Below, one piece after another: positions 1 through 7,700 of a DNA stretch of 7,700 nucleotides; position 1 is the stretch's first letter, and each line of letters starts with the position of its first letter. The stretch covers positions 1-7,700 of the forward strand of contig DASTOM010000021.1 of the NCBI GenBank assembly GCA_035762545.1, written 5' to 3'. The notes beneath the pieces are model-generated. The model worked only from the letters and a program-made list of their open reading frames with translations, made no database searches and was not told where the DNA came from. The position numbers and the translations under genes were made by a program. The DNA comes from JANQRA01 sp035762545. GTDB taxonomy: Bacteria > Actinomycetota > Acidimicrobiia > Spongiisociales > ZC4RG35.

Positions 1-727
1 GCCGGCGCATGGGAAGGGTCTTGCCCGGCACGATTATGAGGATCGATCCAATGACCTCCAGGACGATGGTGGCGACCGACATCACGGCGAGGGCGGTCGG
101 GAACTGGAGGATCCACTCTGAGAAGCCACCCGAGAACCTCGGGTTGGAGAGGATCGACTCGAGCGCGGTGGCGTCGAACACCCACTCGTTCGTCTCCTTG
201 AGCAGACCGGCGGACAGGTAGATGATGAAGATCTGGAGGAGGAAGGCGGCACTGGCCAATGACAGGAACCGAACCGGAGGCTGGTCGGTGCCCCTGGCGT
301 CGAGGGAGAGGTGCCTTCCCAGAGGAAGGAAGATCGACCAGAACAGGGAAAGGGTCAGGATGTAGTCGCCGACGTCGACAGAGAGGTCGACGTCGAGAAA
401 GGTCGCCCGGATCGTCAGCCCGTAGGTGAGCCAGCATGCCAACACGGCCCACCTGGTCTTGAACCCGAGGAGCAGCATCACCGCGAACGGGATCACGATC
501 AGCTCGCCGTACTGACCGAGGAATTCGAAGAACCCGTCCGGGTCGCGGGGCCGATCCCAGTCGATGGCCGCCTCGATGAGGATGAAAGTGGCCATGGCGA
601 TGCGGAGGATGGCGAGGACTCTCGAGTCGATGGCGAAGGTCGAGTCGAGGACCTGCCGGTCGCGCTCGGTGAGCCGCGGCTTCTTGGGGGCCTCGGGCTG
701 GGTGGGACGGGACGTTGCGGTACTCAT
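1..727 (-). CDS. HTTM-domain multi-pass membrane protein (C-terminus off the left edge)
   Basis: I translated this frame by hand; 242 codons are in the window and there is no stop before the edge. The start ATG (727-725) is well bounded, because an in-frame TAG lies at 748-746 and only a CTG lies between. A polar N-tail of about 35 residues is followed by hydrophobic segments near residues 37-55, 74-90, 93-110, 121-137, 153-175 and 211-234. The sequence resembles the HTTM family (related to the membrane part of vitamin K-dependent carboxylase and to SdpB). It has the first-helix pattern LAILRIAMATFIL, the loop motif FLPLGRHLSLDAR (133-145) and IIYLSAGLLKETNEWV (168-183), with the family-typical Lys and Trp before a 'dgtAl'-like stretch (DATAL). 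Function of bacterial HTTM proteins is mostly unknown, so I assign none. It lies 109 bp downstream of the ABC permease on the same strand but is separated by a hairpin, so it may be its own unit. A DoxX-like assignment is a weaker alternative. Confidence 0.7.
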   Translation of the reverse strand, partial: MSTATSRPTQPEAPKKPRLTERDRQVLDSTFAIDSRVLAILRIAMATFILIEAAIDWDRPRDPDGFFEFLGQYGELIVIPFAVMLLLGFKTRWAVLACWLTYGLTIRATFLDVDLSVDVGDYILTLSLFWSIFLPLGRHLSLDARGTDQPPVRFLSLASAAFLLQIFIIYLSAGLLKETNEWVFDATALESILSNPRFSGGFSEWILQFPTALAVMSVATIVLEVIGSILIIVPGKTLPMRR

Positions 728-742
728 CGCAGAATGTTTCAG

Positions 743-748
743 ATTCTA
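743..748 (-). promoter_or_regulatory. candidate -10 element for the HTTM gene
   Basis: The minus strand reads TAGAAT 15 nt before the ATG at 727, a fair match to TATAAT. No convincing -35 hexamer is seen 16-18 nt upstream, and no Shine-Dalgarno lies before the ATG. If it is used, the transcript would have a very short leader of roughly 8-10 nt, near-leaderless, which is common in actinobacteria. A small inverted repeat (AGAAT-N7-ATTCT, 731-747) overlaps it. This is a weak call based on one hexamer. Confidence 0.25.
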
Positions 749-779
749 CGGAGTATCGGGTCCCGAACCCCGGAGGTTG

Positions 780-830
780 AGGCGGGAGGAACCGGCTACA
801 GATCGGCTCGCGACCGGTCCCTCCCCGCCT
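780..830 (-). terminator. strong imperfect hairpin after the ABC permease (possible terminator or processing site)
   Basis: In the minus-strand transcript, starting 6 nt after the permease stop, AGGCGGGGAGGGACCGG can pair with CCGGTTCCTCCCGCCT across an 18-nt loop. This gives about 16 pairs, including one G-U wobble, with one bulged G. There is no U-tract after the stem (CAACCTCC follows), so it is not a classical intrinsic terminator. U-less hairpins are often proposed as terminators or 3'-end stabilisers in high-GC actinobacteria. Its place, just after an operon and before a gene with its own possible -10, fits an operon boundary. Confidence 0.5.
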
Positions 831-836
831 ATCAGC

Positions 837-1817
837 TCAGGCTCTGACTTCCTGTCGCATGAACGAGACGAAGGCGAGCGCGAACATCGCACACGTCATG
901 GCCACCAGGGCCACCATCTGGGGCCAGACGACCCCCAGACTCTGGGCGAGGTCGAGCTCACTCACGATGGCCCTGTCCACCTGCTCGAAGGTGAGGAGTC
1001 CGGTGGTTCGCACCTCGGGGTCGAGAAGCACGGTCGAGCCCTCCTGGTAGAGCACGATGGGAGACAGTTGTGACAGGCGGTGCTCGGTCACCGCGTACTC
1101 GTACGCTCCAAGCTCGGTCCCGTCGTCGGGGTTCACCATCCCTGCCACCGCGCTGAATATGAACGACCCGAACAACGCCAGAACCAGCCAGATCCCCACC
1201 GGGATCAGGGCGGAGGTCGACGCTCTCTTGGTCCTAACCGATACCAGGGTCGCCAGCCCGTGCCAGAACGCCACGTAGACGATGGTGAAGATCAGCCAGA
1301 CGAACAGACGTGCCACCTCGGACGGCGTCGGCGTCACTCCGAGCCGGAGGATCCCGATCCCGGCCACGAAAAGCAGGAGTGCAGCCAGCATGATCGCGAT
1401 GACGGCCACCCCGGCAACGAACTTGCCGAGGATCACCTCATCACGATGGATCGGCTGGGACAGAAGCCGAGGGAGCGTTCCCTGTGACCGCTCGCCGTTG
1501 ATCGAGTCGAACCCGAACATGATTCCGAGAAGTGGCGCCAGGAACGCCACGAAGAGAATCAGGGGGAACGGAACGGGGTCGATCGTCACTGTGAACAGCT
1601 TCAGGAAGAGCGCTGTGATCTCGTCGGCGTCCTCGGCGACTTCCCGGATACCTCCGGATGCCGCGAACACCGAGGCTGCTGTGGCTATCGCCAGGACGGC
1701 GAGCAACAACACGAACCTGCCGGAGTAGAGATGGTCAGCCAACTCCTTGGCGGCGACCACTCTCCACCCACCGCGGCCCGGCTCCACGCGTCGGGTGACC
1801 TGCTCTGTGGTGCTCAT
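837..1817 (-). CDS. ABC-2-type transporter permease subunit
   Basis: Inner-membrane permease of 326 residues and the membrane partner of the ATPase immediately upstream. After a cytoplasmic N-tail (VAAKELADHLYSGRF, the amphipathic approach typical of this family), helices are predicted at about 36-54, 82-104, 133-158, 170-192, 202-225 and 299-320. Between helices 2 and 3 sits the ABC-2 hallmark loop: D104, the ERSQGTL stretch at 109-115, LLSQPIHRDE and then the LGK at 130-132. This is the intracellular coupling region that contacts the ATPase in this family (NosY-like, ABC2_membrane_2 type). An extracellular segment of about 70 residues (226-298) lies between helices 5 and 6. I chose the ATG at 1817 because it forms an ATGA overlap with the ATPase stop and has GAGGTG five bases upstream. 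The same frame is open to 1964, but the extra 49 residues are Arg-rich shadow of the ATPase gene. Substrate unknown. Confidence 0.9.
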   Translation of the reverse strand: MSTTEQVTRRVEPGRGGWRVVAAKELADHLYSGRFVLLLAVLAIATAASVFAASGGIREVAEDADEITALFLKLFTVTIDPVPFPLILFVAFLAPLLGIMFGFDSINGERSQGTLPRLLSQPIHRDEVILGKFVAGVAVIAIMLAALLLFVAGIGILRLGVTPTPSEVARLFVWLIFTIVYVAFWHGLATLVSVRTKRASTSALIPVGIWLVLALFGSFIFSAVAGMVNPDDGTELGAYEYAVTEHRLSQLSPIVLYQEGSTVLLDPEVRTTGLLTFEQVDRAIVSELDLAQSLGVVWPQMVALVAMTCAMFALAFVSFMRQEVRA

Positions 1818-2746
1818 ACCGTCACCTCGCTCTTTTCGAAGTAACGGCGATAGATCGCGTCGAGGTCGTCGTCGACCCGCCTGACCCCCGTGAGCACGGC
1901 GCCGCCGCTGACCAACTCGCCAATGACCTCGGAGAGCCGGCCCGATTCGAGAGTCGCCAGCCAAGCTCCCGGGACCCGGCCGTGGGTCACCTCGCCGACT
2001 CCATCGATGGCACGGAGGCGATCCTCATCGCCCTGGCCAGCGAACCGGAACTCCACTCGGGCCCGCCCCACCTCGTCCTCGGCCAACTCGTGTGGCCTGC
2101 CTTGGGCGACCACTTTGCCGCCGACGAAGATGGCCACGCGATCACAGACGGCTTGGACCTGGTTCAACAGGTGACTCGACAGCAACACGGCGACGTTGTT
2201 CTCGACTGCAAGATCCCTGATGAGATCGAGGATCTCGGCGACACCTTCCGGGTCGATCGCCGTTGTGGGCTCGTCGAGGATGAGGATCGACGGTGACTTG
2301 ATCAAGGCGTCGGCCAGGCCGAGCCGCTGCTTCATGCCTCTCGAATACTCACCCACCTGCTGGTTCGCCGCGGAACTGAGCCCGACCTCCTCCAGCAGTT
2401 GGACGATGCGATCCTCGGAATCGGGGATTCCGTTGAGCCGCGCGGTGAAACGAAGGTTTTGACCTGCCGTCAGATCGTCGTAGAAGCCGACCGCGTCCGG
2501 AAGGTAACCAACTCGGCGTTTCACTTCGATCGGATCGCGCCGGGGGTCGAGCCCCAGCACTTCGATCGACCCGGCCGACGGCTCGGCGAGCCCAAGCAGC
2601 ATCAGGATCGTGGTCGTCTTGCCGGCTCCGTTCGGCCCGAGAAGGCCGAACACCTCGCCGCGTTCGACTTCGAGGTCGAGAGCGTCGACCACCACCGTCT
2701 CTCCATACTGCTTGGTCAGACCTTCGGTCTTCAGGGCGATGGCCAT
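1814..2746 (-). CDS. ABC-2-type transporter ATP-binding protein
   Basis: Cytoplasmic ATPase of 310 residues that would power the permease encoded next to it. The nucleotide-binding domain covers about 5-220: Walker A GPNGAGKT (37-44), Q-loop region VGYLPD (79-84) where the usual Gln is Asp84, ABC signature YSRGMKQRL (134-142), Walker B ILILDEP (154-160), D-loop AIDP (163-166) and switch His192 in SSH. A YSRGM signature and an acidic residue in the Q-loop position are usual for exporter-type ABC-2 ATPases (CcmA/NatA/NosF-like, COG1131), so the enzyme looks active. Residues from about 225 form a C-terminal extension of the kind seen after many such ATPases. The start ATG at 2746 follows AGGAGG (2758-2753) with 6-nt spacing. 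The gene starts 3 nt after the NEW3 gene stop and overlaps the permease start by 4 bp, so coupled translation of all three genes is likely. Confidence 0.93.
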   Translation of the reverse strand: MAIALKTEGLTKQYGETVVVDALDLEVERGEVFGLLGPNGAGKTTTILMLLGLAEPSAGSIEVLGLDPRRDPIEVKRRVGYLPDAVGFYDDLTAGQNLRFTARLNGIPDSEDRIVQLLEEVGLSSAANQQVGEYSRGMKQRLGLADALIKSPSILILDEPTTAIDPEGVAEILDLIRDLAVENNVAVLLSSHLLNQVQAVCDRVAIFVGGKVVAQGRPHELAEDEVGRARVEFRFAGQGDEDRLRAIDGVGEVTHGRVPGAWLATLESGRLSEVIGELVSGGAVLTGVRRVDDDLDAIYRRYFEKSEVTV

Positions 2747-2749
2747 CGC

Positions 2750-3910
2750 CTACCTCCTGCCGTAGCGGCGAAAGACCCAGGCGAGACCGGCCAGGGTCAA
2801 CGCGATCAGGACTATGCCGACGAACCCCCACAGCGTCGAAGGGTTGACCGTGGTGCGGATGTCCACATCCGCACTCGCCTGCTCCGAATTGGCCCGGAAG
2901 GTGACCACGTAGTCTCCTGCCACGGCATCGTCGGATGGTGTGATTGTCGCAGTCACGGTGACTGTCTCGCCCGCGCCGATCTCGGGGACCACCTCTTCGG
3001 AAAACGCCACTTCCCAGTTGCGGGGCGGAGTTGCCGACAGCTCCAGCAGTTGGACGGCGGCCGTGCCGGTGTTGGTGATCACGAGTGGGACTTCGGTCGG
3101 GCCGTCGGCGCTCACCTCGGTGCTCAGCCGCTGGTCGGAGGTCGTCATCTCGATCGAGAACGATCCAACGACCTCGACGACGACCTGGGCCTGAACCTCG
3201 GACTCCGGCGACGTGGCCTTCAGGGCGATCGGGTACTGCCCTGCCTCTGCCCGGACCGGCGAGACGGCCTCGAGGTTGATGGTGGCCGTCGAGCCCGAGT
3301 CGACCTGAAGCGTGGTCGCCTGCGGCTCCGTCGATGGTTCTGCGGTGACAGTCCAGCCCGCGGGCCCGGATGCCTCCAACTCGAACTCGAGGTCGGCGGG
3401 CGTGTCGTTCCGCAGGTCGACGCTGAACGTGGCGGTGTCACCCGCCGGTACCCGGAGCCCGGGGACATCCGGGGTGAGTGTCACCTCTCCTCCAGCCAAC
3501 GCCGAGACCCGAACCTGCAGAGTCAGGCTCGTAGAAGCCGATTGCGTCTCGGCGATGACGTCCACCTCGTATGAGCCTTCGGGAGTGTCAGCGGAAACGG
3601 CCAGATCGAGGCTCACCTCGGGTGCCGTTGGGCCGGCAGTCACTCCGTCGATCTCGAAGCCCCCTCCACGGAAAGTGGCGGTCCATCCGGCTGGCAGATC
3701 GCCAACGCGGAGCGAGGTGGCGACAGGGTCTGGAGCCGTCACCGCTATCTCGAATGTCGCCTGTCCGCCCGCCTCGACGGCCACACCCGGATAGGGGGTT
3801 GTGATCGCGAACGGGGCTTCAGCGGCAGGCTCTTCCTGAGCCAGGACCGGCAACGAAGCGGCGCCGAGCCACACAGCCAACATCAGAAGAATTGCGAGTG
3901 TGCGTCGCAT
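2750..3910 (-). CDS. secreted, membrane-anchored protein with three NEW3-like repeats
   Basis: A 386-residue protein with a Sec signal peptide (MRR, hydrophobic core about 5-19, probable cleavage after VLA at 24). A C-terminal anchor helix (about 359-379) ends in RRYGRR. The exported part is three tandem Ig-like repeats at about 35-137, 140-247 and 250-355. They can be aligned by eye: an 'AGW/NW' motif places Trp at 76, 186 and 299, and a 'G-x-Y' motif places Tyr at 114, 226 and 334. These features match the NEW3 domain (alpha-galactosidase-associated/COG1470 type), in which strands are separated by P-x-x-W and G-x-Y stretches. No catalytic site is visible; a binding or scaffold role outside the membrane is inferred. 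It is the first gene of a unit with the ABC ATPase and permease, so it may be the extracytoplasmic partner of that exporter, by analogy with NosD beside NosF and NosY. The ATG at 3910 has AGGGAGG about 10 nt upstream. Confidence 0.85.
   Translation of the reverse strand: MRRTLAILLMLAVWLGAASLPVLAQEEPAAEAPFAITTPYPGVAVEAGGQATFEIAVTAPDPVATSLRVGDLPAGWTATFRGGGFEIDGVTAGPTAPEVSLDLAVSADTPEGSYEVDVIAETQSASTSLTLQVRVSALAGGEVTLTPDVPGLRVPAGDTATFSVDLRNDTPADLEFELEASGPAGWTVTAEPSTEPQATTLQVDSGSTATINLEAVSPVRAEAGQYPIALKATSPESEVQAQVVVEVVGSFSIEMTTSDQRLSTEVSADGPTEVPLVITNTGTAAVQLLELSATPPRNWEVAFSEEVVPEIGAGETVTVTATITPSDDAVAGDYVVTFRANSEQASADVDIRTTVNPSTLWGFVGIVLIALTLAGLAWVFRRYGRR
2753..2758 (-). promoter_or_regulatory. 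ribosome-binding site of the ATPase gene, inside the end of the NEW3 gene
   Basis: A perfect AGGAGG on the minus strand forms the last two sense codons (Arg-Arg) of the NEW3 protein gene. It lies 6 nt before the ATPase ATG. This fixes the ATPase start and points to translational coupling between the two genes. Confidence 0.85.
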
Positions 3911-3944
3911 CTTTCTGCTTCCTCCCTGAGATTTCGTGCGTGCT

Positions 3945-4015
3945 ACCTAGTGCGCGGAATTCCAGGATTCATCCATTAAGGATTTGTAAGGGACACGAAA
4001 AATGATCGCGAGGAC
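3945..4015 (-). promoter_or_regulatory. AT-richer intergenic stretch, likely promoter region of the NEW3-ABC unit
   Basis: The 131 bp between the uvrA stop and the NEW3 start hold a segment that is clearly richer in A and T than the flanking genes (ATTTTTCG, TTACAAATCCTTAATGG on the minus strand). Candidate hexamers such as TTACAA followed 19 nt later by TGGAAT can be found, but none matches consensus well enough to name a promoter. The location and composition are the evidence. The unit could also be partly read through from uvrA. Confidence 0.3.
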
Positions 4016-4023
4016 GAGGCCTG

Positions 4024-4039
4024 CTCCTGAGACCAGGAG
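4024..4039 (-). terminator. short hairpin just after the uvrA stop, possible weak terminator
   Basis: In the transcript, CTCCTG pairs with CAGGAG across a 4-nt loop, starting two bases after the uvrA TAG. The 6-bp stem is perfect, but GCAGGCC rather than a U-tract follows. A run of five T residues occurs only about 20 nt later. It may reduce read-through into the NEW3-ABC unit, but it is not a convincing intrinsic terminator. Confidence 0.3.
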
Positions 4040-4041
4040 AA

Positions 4042-6861
<2,820 letters not shown>

Positions 6862-6871
6862 ACGCTCCGCC
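6862..6871 (-). promoter_or_regulatory. uvrA: Shine-Dalgarno-like site before the TTG start of uvrA
   Basis: The minus strand reads GGCGGAGCGT directly before the TTG. The GGAG core is only 3 nt from the start codon, which is short, so initiation may be modest. No better start exists between this site and the upstream in-frame stop at 6885-6883, so the TTG call stands despite the spacing. Confidence 0.45.
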
Positions 6872-6889
6872 TGGTGCCTGAGTCACACG

Positions 6890-6895
6890 AGTGTA
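6890..6895 (-). promoter_or_regulatory. candidate -10 element of the uvrA promoter
   Basis: TACACT on the minus strand is a good -10-like hexamer, 28 nt upstream of the TTG start. A -35 at normal spacing would fall inside the LexA box (6910-6923), where repressor binding would block polymerase. The actual -35 sequence there (around GGTGTT) is poor against consensus, which is common for actinobacterial promoters. Confidence 0.45.
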
Positions 6896-6909
6896 ATACG
6901 GATTCCGTC

Positions 6910-6923
6910 CGAACACCTGTTCG
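6910..6923 (-). promoter_or_regulatory. LexA (SOS) box upstream of uvrA
   Basis: The sequence is CGAACACCTGTTCG on the plus strand, two perfect 5-base inverted arms CGAAC and GTTCG separated by 4 nt. This is the core of the LexA operator described for Bacillus and actinobacteria (CGAAC-N4-GTTCG). It sits about 50 bp before the uvrA start, upstream of a -10-like TACACT, in the gap between the DUF354 stop and uvrA. uvrA is a classical SOS regulon gene, so both the motif and its position support repression by LexA and induction by DNA damage. Confidence 0.88.
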
Positions 6924-6931
6924 CTAGGCGC

Positions 6932-7700
6932 TTATTCAGTGCTCTCTAAATCCGTGAGGAAACGGATGTACCACTCCGTCAGGTTCACCTTGTCCTCGAG
7001 CATTCGATCTCGCCGCCGGGACCACTCAGTACCCGTTGACGCCTCAGCGACGAGTGAAGACACGAGAGCGATGGCTTCATCGAAAGCTGCCGGCGTGAAC
7101 GAGAAGGCGAGACCGTATTTTTCCTCCAACTCCACCAGGTAGGGAGTGGCACCCGTGTACGAGTTCACCCGCACAGCCGGGGTGCCGAGGACCGCAGCCT
7201 CGGCGATAACGGATTGACTATCGCCGACCACGATGCGCGCTCCAGCGAGCACGTCATGCATCGTCTCGGGGGGGATGCGGAGTTCTCGATCCTTCAGTGA
7301 TGCGTCCAATTGACCCTCAGCACTCACGAAAACGCGCATGTCGCCTTCCAGCAGGCCTATGAGCCGGTGTGAGTGCTCAATGCTGAGTCCGACAGCCCCG
7401 CGGTCATGGGAAGCATCGTGGGCCACCAGACGCAGCAAAGCGTACGGTTCTCCGACCTGGAGCCCAATCGACACGTTGACTTGTGGGTTCGGCGCGAACA
7501 CATCCGGATGGAGGTACGCAAGTGCTTTGTAGCTTGGATACCTGACACTCCGGCGCCCTAAAGGCTCATCCAGGCAGTCGGGCGCGGTCACCCAGTGAGC
7601 GAACGGAGCAGCGGCCCAATAGTGGACCCCGACACTCCTGCCGTCATCTGTATCGAAGATCCCCCTCGCACCGATCATGCGCGCAGCCTGGACGCCACTC
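6932..7700 (-). CDS. DUF354-family glycosyltransferase-like protein (N-terminus off the right edge)
   Basis: The reading frame is open to the window edge, so the first methionine visible (7678-7676) is probably internal; 255 codons are present, compared with roughly 350 for the family. Numbered from that Met, family-like blocks are PSYKALAYLHPDVFAPNP (48-65), LLRLVAHDASHDRG (81-94), FVSAEGQLD (117-125), the highly characteristic GDSQSVIAEAAVLGTPAVR (152-170), and LVELEEKYGLAFSF (181-194). These match DUF354, a family with a predicted GT-B-like fold similar to UDP-GlcNAc 2-epimerase, often found in polysaccharide and glycan gene clusters. The activity is not established. The missing part should hold the first Rossmann-like half. 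The gene looks somewhat less GC-rich than its neighbours by eye. Together with its position this hints at a surface-glycan cluster ending here, next to the conserved uvrA. It stops with TAA, 8 bp before the LexA box. Confidence 0.8.
   Translation of the reverse strand, partial: SGVQAARMIGARGIFDTDDGRSVGVHYWAAAPFAHWVTAPDCLDEPLGRRSVRYPSYKALAYLHPDVFAPNPQVNVSIGLQVGEPYALLRLVAHDASHDRGAVGLSIEHSHRLIGLLEGDMRVFVSAEGQLDASLKDRELRIPPETMHDVLAGARIVVGDSQSVIAEAAVLGTPAVRVNSYTGATPYLVELEEKYGLAFSFTPAAFDEAIALVSSLVAEASTGTEWSRRRDRMLEDKVNLTEWYIRFLTDLESTE

Noticed and set aside
311..1073. Plus-strand frames opposite the HTTM gene and the end of the permease
   Set aside because: Charged, low-complexity shadows. The minus strand has a coherent multi-helix membrane protein with HTTM motifs over the same bases.
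1818..1964. 49-residue N-terminal extension of the ABC permease
   Set aside because: It would overlap the ATPase gene out of frame, is Arg-rich, and ignores the well-placed GAGGTG site and ATGA overlap at 1817.
2495..2512. Asp instead of Gln in the ATPase Q-loop as a sign of an inactive ABC protein
   Set aside because: Exporter-type ABC-2 ATPases commonly have an acidic residue here (YLPE-like), and Walker A, Walker B, signature and switch His are all intact.
2399..3574. 391-codon plus-strand open frame across the ATPase and NEW3 genes
   Set aside because: Antisense to two well-supported genes, low-complexity Arg/Gly/Asp composition, no domain and no ribosome-binding site in a sensible place.
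6939..7561. Several short plus-strand frames opposite the DUF354 gene
   Set aside because: Ser/Arg-rich shadows with no domains, and the minus strand carries the conserved DUF354 blocks throughout.

Overview
The window looks like chromosomal sequence from a high-GC actinobacterium, possibly in or near Acidimicrobiia. The evidence is GC-rich third codon positions, a TTG-initiated uvrA, an actinobacterial/Bacillus-type LexA operator (CGAAC-N4-GTTCG) and an actinobacterial-looking UvrA. I cannot place it more precisely by reading alone. All six genes that I accept lie on the minus strand, so the gene order in the direction of transcription runs from the right edge to the left edge.

Right edge (7700 to 6932): the 3' part of a DUF354-family, glycosyltransferase-like gene whose start lies outside the window. 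After an 8-bp gap comes a perfect LexA/SOS box (6923-6910), followed by a candidate -10 element and uvrA (6861-4042). The UvrA reads as a complete, intact 939-residue nucleotide-excision-repair ATPase, so damage-inducible control is the natural reading of this promoter.

Centre (3910 to 837): after a 131-bp AT-richer intergenic region lies a tight three-gene unit. It encodes a secreted, membrane-anchored protein with three NEW3-like immunoglobulin-fold repeats, an ABC-2-type exporter ATPase, and its six-helix permease. The ATPase ribosome-binding site is embedded in the last codons of the NEW3 gene, and the ATPase and permease share an ATGA overlap. The three products are therefore very likely made together and act as one envelope export or remodelling complex of unknown substrate. 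This is the least understood part of the window.

Left edge (836 to 1): a strong imperfect hairpin follows the permease stop. Then comes an HTTM-family multi-pass membrane protein starting at 727 and running off the left edge.

No RNA gene, mobile element, CRISPR array, phage gene or defence system was seen. No gene-free stretch exceeds about 130 bp. The plus strand carries only antisense shadow frames.
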